Part shown: positions 1 to 8,176 of the stretch, piece after piece
Layout: each line of letters starts with the position of its first letter
Numbering within the stretch: the stretch's first letter is position 1
Assembly (NCBI RefSeq): GCF_036906915.1
Contig: NZ_JBAKHX010000086.1
Span: 1 to 32,536, forward strand
Reading direction: 5' to 3'
Origin: Phytohabitans sp036906915
Lineage (GTDB): Bacteria > Actinomycetota > Actinomycetes > Mycobacteriales > Micromonosporaceae
Length of the DNA: 32,536 nt
Notes under the pieces: generated by a model
The model's input: the letters and a program-made list of their open reading frames with translations, nothing else
Told to the model about the DNA's origin: nothing
The model's database searches: none
Position numbers and translations under genes: made by a program

Positions 1-70
1 GCGCCGCCGCCCCGCCGCGCCCCGCCGCCCCGCCCGCCGCCTCGCGCCGCCCGGCGCGGCCTCTCCCCGC
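1..70. other. GC-rich low-complexity edge
   Basis: Almost pure G+C sequence built from short GCC/CGCC runs. It reaches the left edge, so it may be the tail of a gene outside the window. No reading frame can be supported. Confidence 0.4.
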
Positions 71-129
71 CGATCAAGGGCAAATGCACGTGGTTGGATC
101 TCAAATTCGCGTGCATTTGCCCTTGATCG
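71..129 (+). repeat. 59-bp palindromic hairpin element, copy 1
   Basis: Perfect 20-bp inverted arms (71-90 and 110-129) around a 19-nt loop. The arm begins CGATCAAGGGCAAATGCACG. The same 59-bp unit, including the loop core TGGTTGGATCTC, occurs in the opposite orientation at 607-665. T85/A115 in this stem is C621/G651 in the other copy, a paired change that keeps the stem intact. It may be a dispersed REP/MITE-like element or a strong terminator hairpin; there is no U-tract. Confidence 0.85.
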
Positions 130-603
130 ATGAGAAAGGCCATGATCGCGCCTTGGACGGACGCCTGGTCTGTAGCGACCCACGGTGGGCGCGGCGGGCA
201 GGTGGGTCGACCACGCGGTTTCGGTATCTTGCGCTATCGGACGCGGGTTGAGGGCGCGCTTTCCCCGATACCGCGGCCTCCCGCGCCTGCCGCGACGCGG
301 ACCACGACGCACCGCGTAGGACGACGCACCCCGGCCCGCCAGGCTCCGCAACGATCCGTGCACTGCCGAGCGCCGCGCCCATAGCGGGCGCCGATCAAGG
401 CCTCAACGCCGTGGAGCTAGGGGCGGGAGCCAGGTGTCAAGGTCGTCGTTCCGCGAAGGCTGTGAACGGCCCGCGCGGCTCGCAGCGCGGAACGGGGCAA
501 TCCGGTCGGGTGAGGGCGCCGTACGGCGCCCGTCCCATCGCGGCAATCGACCGTGACGCGGCGGCGGATCGCCTAGCTCAACGGCGCCGATCAAGGAGAT
601 CTC
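130..603. other. No gene seen; spacer between two hairpin repeats
   Basis: Open frames exist on both strands but none has a recognisable domain or a convincing ribosome site, and they overlap one another. Short pieces of the hairpin arm (CCGATCAAGG) recur near 390 and 586, which suggests worn copies of the flanking element. I see no RNA gene. Confidence 0.5.
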
Positions 604-668
604 CGTCGATCAAGGGCAAACGCACGTGGAAAAGAGATCCAACCACGTGCGTTTGCCCTTGATCGACG
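604..668 (-). repeat. 59-bp palindromic hairpin element, copy 2 (extended arms)
   Basis: Arms of 26 bp (604-629 and 643-668) pair perfectly around a 13-nt loop. The 59-bp core, 607-665, matches copy 1 at 71-129 when read on the minus strand. It lies about 80 nt past the stop of the ABC permease gene, so it could also end that transcript, although no U-run follows. Confidence 0.85.
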
Positions 669-682
669 AGGAGAGGCCGAGC

Positions 683-724
683 CGAGCCCGGCGCGGCGAG
701 CCCGGCGCGGCGAGCCCGGCGCGG
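683..724. repeat. Three tandem copies of a 14-bp unit
   Basis: CGAGCCCGGCGCGG is repeated three times without mismatch at 683-696, 697-710 and 711-724, followed by a partial GCGCGG. It sits in the 3' flank of the ABC permease gene, between its stop and the second hairpin element. The copy number may vary between strains. Confidence 0.85.
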
Positions 725-749
725 GCGCGGCGTGGCGTGGGACCAGGGG

Positions 750-3050
750 TCAGGGGCGGGCGAGTCGGGCTGGGATCGCCGACGCCAGCACGGCCAGCAG
801 CAGGCATACGCCGATCACGCCGCCGACCACCGGCCACGGCACCACCAGGTCGACCGGCGCCTGCACCTGCTCGCGCAGCCCTTCCCGGATGCTCACCAGC
901 GCGGCCACCGCCACCGCCCCACCGAGCAGCGTGCCGATCGCGACCACGAGCGCCGACTCGGCCGCCGCGGTCCGCGCCACCTGCCACCGGGTGGCCCCGG
1001 CGAGGCGCAGCACCGCGAAGTCGCGCACCCGGTGGACCGCCGACATCAGCAGTGTGTTCGCTACGGCGAGCGCCCCGTACCCGGCCGACACGCCGACCAG
1101 CATCAGCGCGAAGATCCAGACGAGCCGGTCCTCCTCACTGTCGGCCTCTGCGGCGTACGTGGCCACGTCGACGACCCGCGCGCCCAGGCCGGCCGGTACG
1201 GGCTCGGAGTGCCGCGCCCGCGCCATCGGCGCGAGCGCGGACGGGTCGTGCGCGCGGACGAGGTCGCGCGGCAGCAGCACGTCGACCGGAGCCGGTCCAC
1301 TGTCGACCACCGCCTCCACTCGCACCGGCACGGTCTCACCGTCGGCGAACACCATCGGCACGCTCTGGCCCACACTCCAGCCGTACTGGTCGGCGAGGCC
1401 GCGCGAGACAGCCGCACCCTTACGCTCCACACCGGACACCGACAGTGGACGCTCGCCACTGTATACAGTGGAGGATAGTGGGCCGCGACCCGCCGCGTCG
1501 GACAGGCCCGGCGTGCCGTCGGGCACGACGACCGCGCCCGCTTCGACGGCCGCTGCTCGGCGGGCGGCGTACGCGTCGGCGGAGGTGGCGACCATGCCGG
1601 AGATCATGATGGCGAACGCGACGGTGAGCAGCACCGGAGCGGCGGTGCCGGCGGTGCGGCCCCGCGCGGTGAGCGCCCCCTCCCTGGCGAGCATTCCGGT
1701 GGCGCCCCGCGCGCCGCGCAACGGCCAGGTGAGCAGCCGCACGACGGGCGGCACCACCGCGGGTGCGAGCGCCGCCGCGCCCAGTACGAGCGCCATCGCG
1801 CTGTAGAGCGCGAACGTGGCACCGTTCTGCGCGTCGCCGCTGGTCGCCGTGCCAACGGCCAGGGCCAGTCCCAGGGCGGTGCACGCCAGGCCCGCCGCCC
1901 ACCGGACCCGCCCCATGGGCCGATCCTCCACAATGGCCTCGCGCAGCGCTTCGAGGGGCCGCGCTCGGCCCGCTCGGCGGGACGCGGACCAGACGCCCAG
2001 CAGCGCGACGACCGGTCCGGCGGCCAGCGACACCGCGACCGGCCAGGCCACGAACCGTACCCGGTAGCTGGCCGGCTCGAAGCCGGCGTCGACCAGCACG
2101 CCGCCGAGCGCCGGCGCGAGCGCGGCGCCGATCGCGAGCCCGGCCACCGACGCGGCCGCGCCGACCGCGAGCGCCTCCCCGTACAGCATCCGGCGCACCT
2201 GCCGCGGCGTGGCGCCGATCGCGCGCAGCAGCCCGAGCTCGCGGCGGCGCTGCGCCACCGTGAACGCGAACGTCGACGCCACCACGAACACGGTCACGAA
2301 CCCGGTGAGCGCGGTCAGGGCGGTGAGCACCTGCATGCCGATCCAGCGGGTGCGGGCGTCGGCGCGCGGCTCCAGCGCCGAGCGGCCGTCGCCGGTCAGC
2401 ACCCGGCCGTCGCCGCCGGTCACCTGCCGCGCCGCGGCGGCGACTTCGTCAGTGTCCACACCGGACGCCAAGACAAGGCCGATCGCCCGCACTCCCGGCG
2501 CGAGGCGCGCGGCTGCCGCGTCGCTGAGAAAGACGCCGGCGCCGTCGACGACGCCGGTGACCGTGTACTCCGCCGGGCCGGCCGCGGTCAGCAGCGTGAC
2601 CCGGTCTCCGGGGCCTCGGCCGTGCGACCGTCCGAGCACCGCGTCCCGGTCGTCCTCGGGCTGCGCGCCGGCGACCAGCCCGGTGCCGCCGAGCCGGGCA
2701 CCGGCCCAGCCCTGGCCGAGCGTGACCCGCTCGTCGGGCCGGCCGTCGAGCACCGGCTGGGCGTAGAACGTACGGTCCGCCACGGCGGCCGCCACGCCCG
2801 GGATCGCGGCGAGCCGGCCGGCAAGGGCGGTCGCCGTCGCCGACGACCACGGCCGGGATTCCGGGAACGGGTCGGCCACCGAGCTGACCGGTGGGCTCTG
2901 CACGATCACCGCAGCGGCGGCCACCCGGTCCGGCACGTGGGCCGCGCCGGAGGCGAACAGCAGCGTGCTGAGCGCGACCACGCCCACGCCCACGGCCGCC
3001 GCGACGAACGCCCCGAGCAGCGACACCCATCTACCCCGCAGGCTCAGCAC
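750..3050 (-). CDS. FtsX/MacB-type ABC transporter permease
   Basis: A 766-residue integral membrane subunit of an ABC exporter. A first membrane segment lies at about residues 11-34, followed by a large extracytoplasmic region. A first FtsX core follows (segments beginning TALTALTGFVTVFVV, with the cytoplasmic signature RRRELGLLRAIGATPRQV), then more segments, a second extracytoplasmic part and a second FtsX core (VRDFAVLRLAGATRWQV) with three closing segments. This is the duplicated FtsX layout of large actinobacterial permeases. The GTG start at 3050 overlaps the stop of the ATPase gene (3044-3046) and has GGAGG 4 nt upstream, so the two genes are translationally coupled. Substrate is unknown; lipids, peptides or antibiotics are typical for the family. 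The frame stays open upstream to 3833, but that part only shadows the ATPase gene. Confidence 0.9.
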   Translation of the reverse strand: MLSLRGRWVSLLGAFVAAAVGVGVVALSTLLFASGAAHVPDRVAAAAVIVQSPPVSSVADPFPESRPWSSATATALAGRLAAIPGVAAAVADRTFYAQPVLDGRPDERVTLGQGWAGARLGGTGLVAGAQPEDDRDAVLGRSHGRGPGDRVTLLTAAGPAEYTVTGVVDGAGVFLSDAAAARLAPGVRAIGLVLASGVDTDEVAAAARQVTGGDGRVLTGDGRSALEPRADARTRWIGMQVLTALTALTGFVTVFVVASTFAFTVAQRRRELGLLRAIGATPRQVRRMLYGEALAVGAAASVAGLAIGAALAPALGGVLVDAGFEPASYRVRFVAWPVAVSLAAGPVVALLGVWSASRRAGRARPLEALREAIVEDRPMGRVRWAAGLACTALGLALAVGTATSGDAQNGATFALYSAMALVLGAAALAPAVVPPVVRLLTWPLRGARGATGMLAREGALTARGRTAGTAAPVLLTVAFAIMISGMVATSADAYAARRAAAVEAGAVVVPDGTPGLSDAAGRGPLSSTVYSGERPLSVSGVERKGAAVSRGLADQYGWSVGQSVPMVFADGETVPVRVEAVVDSGPAPVDVLLPRDLVRAHDPSALAPMARARHSEPVPAGLGARVVDVATYAAEADSEEDRLVWIFALMLVGVSAGYGALAVANTLLMSAVHRVRDFAVLRLAGATRWQVARTAAAESALVVAIGTLLGGAVAVAALVSIREGLREQVQAPVDLVVPWPVVGGVIGVCLLLAVLASAIPARLARP

Positions 3051-3775
3051 GACGCCTCCAGCCGGGCCGTACGCGCGGCGATGTCCTCGGCGCTCACGTC
3101 CGTCAGATCCTCGACCATTCGCCCGTCGGCGAGGATGAGCACGCGGTCGGCGTACCCGGCGGCCATCGGGTCGTGCGTCACCATCACGACGGTCTGGCCC
3201 TCCCGGTCGACCAGCCCGCGCAGCAGGTCGAGCACCTGCCGCGACGTGGCGCTGTCCAGCGCGCCCGTCGGCTCGTCCGCGAACAGCACCGCCGGCCGGC
3301 GAAGCAGCGCCCGCGCCAGCGCGACCCGCTGCTGCTCGCCGCCGGACAGCTGGCTGGGCCGGTGGCCGGCCCGGCCGGCGAGTCCCACGGCGGCGAGCGC
3401 GGCCGCCACCTGGTCCGGATCGGGTCGGCGGCCGGCCAGGCGCACCGGCAGCGCCACGTTCTGCGCCGCGGTGAGCGAGGAGACCAGGTTGTACGCCTGG
3501 AAGACGAAGCCGATCCGGTCCCGGCGCAGCCTGGTCAGTGCGGTCTCGTCCAGGGCGTTGAGTAGCGTGCCCTCGATCGTCACGGTCCCCTCGACCGGCC
3601 GGTCCAGCCCGGCCGCGCAGTGCAGCAGGGTCGACTTGCCGGAACCGGACGGGCCCATCACCGCGGTGAACGTGCCGCCGTCGAACCCGACGGTCACCCC
3701 GTCGAGCGCGGTCACCCGGGTGGCGCCGGTGCCGTACACGGCCCGCACCTCCCGGAGCATCACTGTCGTCGTCAT
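3044..3775 (-). CDS. LolD/MacB-family ABC transporter ATP-binding protein
   Basis: A 243-residue ATPase that powers the FtsX-type permease encoded just downstream. The motifs are in order: Walker A GPSGSGKST at about 41-49, Q-loop glutamine near 93, signature LSGGEQQ at 143-149, Walker B AVLFADEP at 162-169, D-loop GALDS and switch histidine in MVTHD near 201. ATG at 3775 (MTTTVML) was chosen because residues upstream do not look like the family; its ribosome site is weak. The divergent kinase/regulator pair begins 167 nt away, the usual arrangement when a two-component system controls an exporter. Confidence 0.93.
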   Translation of the reverse strand: MTTTVMLREVRAVYGTGATRVTALDGVTVGFDGGTFTAVMGPSGSGKSTLLHCAAGLDRPVEGTVTIEGTLLNALDETALTRLRRDRIGFVFQAYNLVSSLTAAQNVALPVRLAGRRPDPDQVAAALAAVGLAGRAGHRPSQLSGGEQQRVALARALLRRPAVLFADEPTGALDSATSRQVLDLLRGLVDREGQTVVMVTHDPMAAGYADRVLILADGRMVEDLTDVSAEDIAARTARLEASC

Positions 3776-3942
3776 GCCCAAAACCCTGCCCGCCGCCGGG
3801 CCACCGGACATCGGGCCGCAGCCGGCACTTCACCGTCGCCCCTGGGCGGTACGCGGCACCGGGCCGCCGTGCCGGCGTACATCTGGAGGATGACGGGCCA
3901 CGGGCGGACGCGACGGGCGCGACCAGCGGCTACGGTCGGTAC

Positions 3943-5076
3943 GTGATCAGGCTCCTCACCCGCCGCCTGCGCCGCGCCGACCTCATCGCCCTCGACGCGG
4001 CGCTCGCGGTCGTGCTCGTCGCCATCTGCTGGTACGCGGCGAGCGAGCGACCGATGTCCGGCGGCCCGGCGGAGCCGGGGTGGCTGTCCGCGCTGGCCGG
4101 CCTGCTGGTCGGCGGCCCGCTGGCGGCGCGGCGGCGGTGGCCGGTCGCGGTCGCGGTGGCGGTGTGCGCCGCCGGAAACCTGACGGTGCTGACCGGGATC
4201 GTGCCGGACTACGCGAGCGGCGGCCCGGCGCTCGCGATCGCGGCCGCGCTGTACGTCACCGGCGTCGCCGTGCCGCCGCGCCGGTCCGTGGCCGTCCTGG
4301 CCGGCTGCCTCACCGCGACCGTGGCCACCCTGATCGCGGCCGACTCCACGGGGGCGGTCACCGACATCGGGTTCTTCTGCCTGGTGGTGGCCGGTGCGTG
4401 GCTGCTGGGTTGGCTGGTGCGCGAGCGCCGGGCGTACGCGGCGCAGGCGGCGGAGGAGTTCGCCCAGCGAGCGGTCACCGATGAGCGGCTGCGCATCGCC
4501 CGGGAGATGCACGACATCGTCGCGCACAGCATGAGCCTCATCGCGGTGAAGGCGGCGGTCGGCAACCACGTCGCCGAGGCCAGCCCCGCGCAGGCGCGCG
4601 AGGCGCTGGCGGTCATCGAGGCCACCAGCCGCGGCGCGCTGGTGGAGATGCGGCGCGCGCTGGGCGTCCTGCGGCAGGATGCCGAGTACGCGCCGGCGCC
4701 CGGCCTGGCCGAGCTGAAGGCGCTGGCCGAGCGGGCGGCGGCCGGTGGAGTCGACGTCGAGCTCGACGTCGACAAGCGCGCCGAACTGCCCGAGGCGGTC
4801 GGCCTGTCCGTGTTCCGGATCGTCCAGGAGGCACTGACCAATGTGGTCAAACACGCGGCACCGGCCCGCTGCCGGGTCGCCGTCACCGTCCACTCCGGAG
4901 AGGTGAGCATCGAGGTGACCGACGAGGGCGGTTTGGTGCAGCCGGTGCCCGCCGGGCACGGCCTGATCGGCATCCGCGAGCGGGTCACCATGTACGGCGG
5001 GGAGTTTACCGCCGGCCCGCGCCTCGAGGGCGGCTTCCGGGTCAAGGCCCGCCTGCCGTACGGGTCCGTAGCGTGA
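3943..5076 (+). CDS. NarL-type sensor histidine kinase (HisKA_3)
   Basis: A 377-residue membrane sensor kinase. Four to six hydrophobic segments fill residues 15-160, with no large extracellular domain, so it may sense a signal in the membrane. The dimerisation/phosphoacceptor box is RLRIAREMHDIVAHSMSL with the histidine near 190. The ATPase N-box (EALTNVVKHA) lies near 296-305 and a G-box (GHGLIGIRERV) near 338-348. The start is GTG at 3943. The 3' end overlaps the response-regulator start by GTGA, so the two are made together. Divergent neighbours are an FtsX-type exporter, the likely target of the pair. Confidence 0.92.
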   Translation: MIRLLTRRLRRADLIALDAALAVVLVAICWYAASERPMSGGPAEPGWLSALAGLLVGGPLAARRRWPVAVAVAVCAAGNLTVLTGIVPDYASGGPALAIAAALYVTGVAVPPRRSVAVLAGCLTATVATLIAADSTGAVTDIGFFCLVVAGAWLLGWLVRERRAYAAQAAEEFAQRAVTDERLRIAREMHDIVAHSMSLIAVKAAVGNHVAEASPAQAREALAVIEATSRGALVEMRRALGVLRQDAEYAPAPGLAELKALAERAAAGGVDVELDVDKRAELPEAVGLSVFRIVQEALTNVVKHAAPARCRVAVTVHSGEVSIEVTDEGGLVQPVPAGHGLIGIRERVTMYGGEFTAGPRLEGGFRVKARLPYGSVA

Positions 5077-5747
5077 TCAAGGTATTGATCGCCGACGACC
5101 AGGCGCTGCTGCGCGGCAGCTTCCGGGTACTGGTCGACCTGGCACCCGACCTCGCCACGGTGGCCGAGGCCGGCACCGGCGCGGAGGCGGTGACGCTCGC
5201 CCGCCAGCACCAGCCCGACGTGGTGCTGATGGACGTGCGCATGCCGGAGATGGACGGCATCGAGGCGACGAGGCGCATCTGCGGCGACGCGGCCACCGCG
5301 AGCGCCCGGGTGCTGATCCTGACCACGTTCGACCTCGACGAGTACGTGTACGCGGCCCTGCGCGCCGGGGCCAGCGGTTTCCTGCTCAAGGACACCCCGC
5401 CGAACGACCTGCTCGCCGCGGTGCGGGTGGTCGCGGCCGGCGAGGGCCTGCTCGCCCCGAGCGTGACCCGGCGGCTGATCGCCGAGTTCGCCCGGCGCCC
5501 GGAGCCGGCCCGACCCCTGCCGCGCCGGCTCGACGGCGTGACCGACCGCGAGCGCGAGGTGCTCACGCTTGTCGCACATGGCCTGTCCAACGTGGAGATA
5601 GCGGAGCGGCTGACGCTCAGCCTCGCCACCGTCAAGACGCACATGAGCCGGCTGCTGAGCAAGCTGCACGCCCGCGACCGGGCACAGCTGGTCATCGTGG
5701 CGTACGAGACCGGCCTGGTCTCGGCCCGCCCCTCGTCAGGGTCGTAG
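5073..5747 (+). CDS. NarL/FixJ-type response regulator
   Basis: A 224-residue DNA-binding regulator, partner of the kinase just upstream. The receiver domain covers residues 1-120, with acidic pocket DDQ at 8-10, phosphoacceptor D54 in VLMDVRMPEMDG and the conserved lysine in FLLKD near 106. A LuxR-type helix-turn-helix follows at about 155-215 (VTDREREVLTLVAHGLSN, then TVKTHMSRLLSKLHARDR). The GTG start at 5073 overlaps the kinase stop. The likely target is the divergent ABC exporter promoter in 3776-3942, an inference from position only. Confidence 0.93.
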   Translation: MIKVLIADDQALLRGSFRVLVDLAPDLATVAEAGTGAEAVTLARQHQPDVVLMDVRMPEMDGIEATRRICGDAATASARVLILTTFDLDEYVYAALRAGASGFLLKDTPPNDLLAAVRVVAAGEGLLAPSVTRRLIAEFARRPEPARPLPRRLDGVTDREREVLTLVAHGLSNVEIAERLTLSLATVKTHMSRLLSKLHARDRAQLVIVAYETGLVSARPSSGS

Positions 5748-5780
5748 CCGCATCACCCGATTCATCGATGCCGGGAATCG

Positions 5781-6479
5781 TCAATCGATGTCGGAGGGCC
5801 CCAGGAGATCGCTGAGCGCGGCCTTTCCGCTCGGCGTGAGCCGCACCGCCCTGCCGGACCCGATTCGCGCGACCCACCCGTTGTCGAGGAGCGTCTCGCA
5901 CAGCTTCGCCCCGGCGAGGCCGGCGAGGTGCTGCCGCCGCTCCGTCCAGTCGAGGCATCCGCGGGCGAGGGGGCGTTTGCCGGGCCGCAGTTCCTGTGGG
6001 TTCAGCCCGAGGGTGCCGGTCAGCCAGGCCAGACCGGCCGGGGTGATGGCGAAGCCGCCGCTCTGGTCCAGCAGCCCCGCCCGGGTCATCCCGTCGGTCA
6101 CGGCGACGCCGAGCCGCCCGGCGAGGTGGTCGTAGCAGGTGCGGCCGCGGCGCAGGGCCGCGCTGGCGGTCACCGCTCGCAACCCGCGCGCGGCGACGGG
6201 GCGGGGCGCTGTCTGGGCGGACAGATCCTCGATGAGGTGCGCGACCGAGGGGCCGGCGAGCTGCACGTACCGGTGACGGCCCTGCCGGCGCTCGACGAGC
6301 AGACCACCGTCGATGAGTCGGTGGAGGTGCTCGGTCGCGGTGGAGGGCGCGACGCCGGCGTGGCGCGCGAGCTCGCCGGCGGTCCAGGCGCGGCCGTCGA
6401 GCAGCGCGAGGCACATGGCCGCGCGTGTCTCGTCGGCCAGGAGAGCCGCGAGCGAGGCCAGGTCCGAGGCTGAGGTCAC
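5781..6479 (-). CDS. ArsR-like winged-helix transcriptional regulator
   Basis: A 232-residue regulator with an N-terminal winged helix at about residues 1-80: LASLAALLADETRAAMCLAL, then the recognition region HAGVAPSTATEHLHRLIDGG and wing LLVERRQGRHRYVQLA. The C-terminal half (from about residue 90) is a longer extension seen in actinobacterial ArsR-like proteins and may bind a ligand. No metal-binding CxC motif is seen in the winged helix. GTG at 6479 is preferred; the GAGAGG directly before it is too close for a normal ribosome site, so the true start is slightly uncertain. It is divergent from the PEP mutase-family gene and probably controls it. Confidence 0.85.
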   Translation of the reverse strand: MTSASDLASLAALLADETRAAMCLALLDGRAWTAGELARHAGVAPSTATEHLHRLIDGGLLVERRQGRHRYVQLAGPSVAHLIEDLSAQTAPRPVAARGLRAVTASAALRRGRTCYDHLAGRLGVAVTDGMTRAGLLDQSGGFAITPAGLAWLTGTLGLNPQELRPGKRPLARGCLDWTERRQHLAGLAGAKLCETLLDNGWVARIGSGRAVRLTPSGKAALSDLLGPSDID

Positions 6480-6500
6480 CCTCTCATTGTCCGCCGCGTC

Positions 6501-6520
6501 CTTTCGGCCGGTACCGAAGG
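6501..6520. promoter_or_regulatory. Possible ArsR-type operator (imperfect dyad)
   Basis: TTCGG and CCGAA (6503-6507, 6514-6518) form a 5-bp dyad with a 6-nt centre in the short gap between the ArsR-like regulator and the divergent enzyme gene. Position is suggestive but the arms are short. Confidence 0.25.
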
Positions 6521-6542
6521 ATCGCGGCCGTAGCGTTGCCAC

Positions 6543-7286
6543 ATGCGAGAATTCGCCGCTCTGCACCGCACCGGCGCCCCTCTGGTTCTGCCGAACGTGT
6601 GGGACGTCGCCTCTGCCCGTGCCCTGGTCGAGGCCGGGTTCCCCGCGCTCGGTACGACGAGTCTCGGCGTCGCGGCGGCCAGCGGCCTGCCCGACGGTGT
6701 CGGCGCCGCCGAGGACGCGACGTTGCGCCTCACCCGCGGCCTGGCGAAGCTCCCGGTCCACCTCACCGCCGACATCGAGACCGGCTCGGTCGGCGGTGCG
6801 GCCGCCGTGGCCGCCGCCGGCGCCGCCGGTGTGAACATGGAGGACGCCATGGGGCCGGCCGCGGCGCACGCGGCGCTGGTCCGGTCGGTGAAGCGGGAGG
6901 TGCCGCGGCTGTTCGTCAACGCGAGGACCGATACGTATTGGCAGCGCCCCGGCGACCTGGCCGAGACCCTGCGACGGGTGCGGCTCTACGCGGACGCCGG
7001 CGCCGACGGGGTGTTCGTTCCCGGCCTGTCGGAGCCCACCGACATCGCCGCCGTCGTGGCGGCGGTCGACGTGCCGGTCAACGTCCTGTTCCTGCCCGGC
7101 CGGCACACCGTCGCCGCCCTGACAGAGCTCGGCGTACGGCGGATCAGCACCGGCTCCCTGCTCTTCCGCGCCGCGCTGGCGGCGTCTGTGGACACGGCCA
7201 TAGCCGTCCGCGACGGCTTGGAGGTACGGCCGGACCTTCCCTCCTACACACAGGTCAACGCCGGATACGCGGCGCCTGACGGATGA
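6543..7286 (+). CDS. Isocitrate lyase/PEP mutase family enzyme
   Basis: A 247-residue TIM-barrel protein of the PEP mutase/isocitrate lyase superfamily, which makes or breaks C-C or C-P bonds in 2-oxo or hydroxy acids using Mg2+. Visible family signatures are PNVWDVASARALVEAGFPAL at the N-terminus, ADIETG near residue 79, the metal-site stretch GVNMED near 97 and VNARTDTYW near 123. The usual catalytic KKCGH loop of true isocitrate lyase is absent, so this belongs to the short PEPM-like group, for which substrates (methylisocitrate-like, oxaloacetate or phosphonates) cannot be told from sequence. The divergent ArsR-like gene is its likely regulator. Confidence 0.85.
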   Translation: MREFAALHRTGAPLVLPNVWDVASARALVEAGFPALGTTSLGVAAASGLPDGVGAAEDATLRLTRGLAKLPVHLTADIETGSVGGAAAVAAAGAAGVNMEDAMGPAAAHAALVRSVKREVPRLFVNARTDTYWQRPGDLAETLRRVRLYADAGADGVFVPGLSEPTDIAAVVAAVDVPVNVLFLPGRHTVAALTELGVRRISTGSLLFRAALAASVDTAIAVRDGLEVRPDLPSYTQVNAGYAAPDG

Positions 7287-7309
7287 CCCGGCACGAGGCC
7301 GGGTCGTCC
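7281..7309 (+). terminator. Terminator hairpin after the PEPM-family gene
   Basis: A 12-bp stem (7281-7292 with 7298-7309, one G-U pair) and a 5-nt loop, built on GACCCGGC/GCCGGGTC. It overlaps the stop codon and lies between two convergent genes, so it may act on both strands. There is no clear U-tract. Confidence 0.65.
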
Positions 7310-7344
7310 GTTCGCGTCAGTCGTTTCGACCAGTCAGCGTGGCG

Positions 7345-8172
7345 TCACTGTGACATCAGTCCTGCGTTCCCCGTGAGGTCGGTGCAGTAGGCGATGCTGG
7401 CGTCGTCCCCCGCGACGGCCTGGCGGGCCTCCGCCTGGCGGACGCGACGGATGATCGCGGCGGGTCCGCTCGACGCGAGGACCGCCATGACCTCCGGCCA
7501 GCCGGCAAGCTGAAACTGGTCGACGATTCGGCTGGCCCCGTTGCTGAGCAGGGCGGCAGCGGTCAACTCGTAGGCGGGGCAGCGTCCGACGATCGCCTCG
7601 GCCGCGGCCCGGGGGTCTTCCTTGGCCACCCAGTAGCCGCCCGGCCGGTTGCGGTTGGCGCGCATCACCTCGGTGCCCTCGCGGCGGACCCGCTCGTATT
7701 CGGCGCTGCCGTCGGTGGCGGCCTCCAGCGCGGCCCGGAACGGCTGGGCGAGCGTCACCTCCCGCGGGTCGCAGACGGCGAACGGCGCGCCGGCTCGGTC
7801 GAGGACCGCGACCGAGTCGCCGAGCACAAGGTGGTCGGCGCGGCCGTCGCGAAGGCGCAGGATCGCCACGGTCGCCCACGGGCTCCGGGGATCGGTCAGG
7901 TCGCAGGTGGCCCGGTGGGCGTCCGCCACCCGCTCGATGGCCTCGCCGAGCAACTCCGGAAGGGTCCGGTCGGCGCCAAGCGACAGGAGGCCGAGCAGTT
8001 CCCCTCCGAGGCGACGCGCGTACCAGGCCACGCCGTGCCGGCACACCAGTTCCATACCGGACACACCGCCGGCGCCGTCGATCAGCACGGCCGCGGCGGG
8101 TACGGCGCCGACGAAGTCCTCGTTGACACGGCCGGGCCGAGCCGCGCCAACGCTTTCCATCGCGATGCGCAC
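7345..8172 (-). CDS. PP2C-like protein phosphatase domain protein
   Basis: A 275-residue protein with the shape of a PP2C Ser/Thr phosphatase. Metal-site motifs are RPGRVNEDF near residues 12-20, VLIDGAGG near 30-37, LVLGDSVAVLDR near 115 and a terminal GDDASIAYC near 256-264, so the aspartates that hold the metals are mostly present. No membrane segment or sensor domain is seen. The GTG start at 8172 lies 4 nt after the stop of the WYL regulator gene, so both are on one transcript. It may reverse Ser/Thr phosphorylation by an unlinked kinase; the partner cannot be named. Confidence 0.8.
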   Translation of the reverse strand: MRIAMESVGAARPGRVNEDFVGAVPAAAVLIDGAGGVSGMELVCRHGVAWYARRLGGELLGLLSLGADRTLPELLGEAIERVADAHRATCDLTDPRSPWATVAILRLRDGRADHLVLGDSVAVLDRAGAPFAVCDPREVTLAQPFRAALEAATDGSAEYERVRREGTEVMRANRNRPGGYWVAKEDPRAAAEAIVGRCPAYELTAAALLSNGASRIVDQFQLAGWPEVMAVLASSGPAAIIRRVRQAEARQAVAGDDASIAYCTDLTGNAGLMSQ

Positions 8173-8176
8173 GTGT

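Noticed and set aside
101..662. Short frames between the two hairpin repeats
   Set aside because: They overlap on both strands, run through the repeats and match no family.
71..668. A CRISPR array
   Set aside because: Only two copies of a palindromic repeat, inverted to each other and 477 bp apart; no spacer pattern.
626..1609. Long plus-strand frames opposite the ABC permease
   Set aside because: Arg/Pro-rich composition and no domain; typical antisense open frames in GC-rich DNA.
750..3833. A single 1027-residue minus-strand frame
   Set aside because: Its first part lies across the ABC ATPase gene in the wrong frame and is Arg/Gly-rich shadow sequence; only the part from 3050 is the permease.
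4209..5669. A 486-residue frame opposite the kinase and regulator
   Set aside because: It mirrors two well-supported genes and has no domain of its own.
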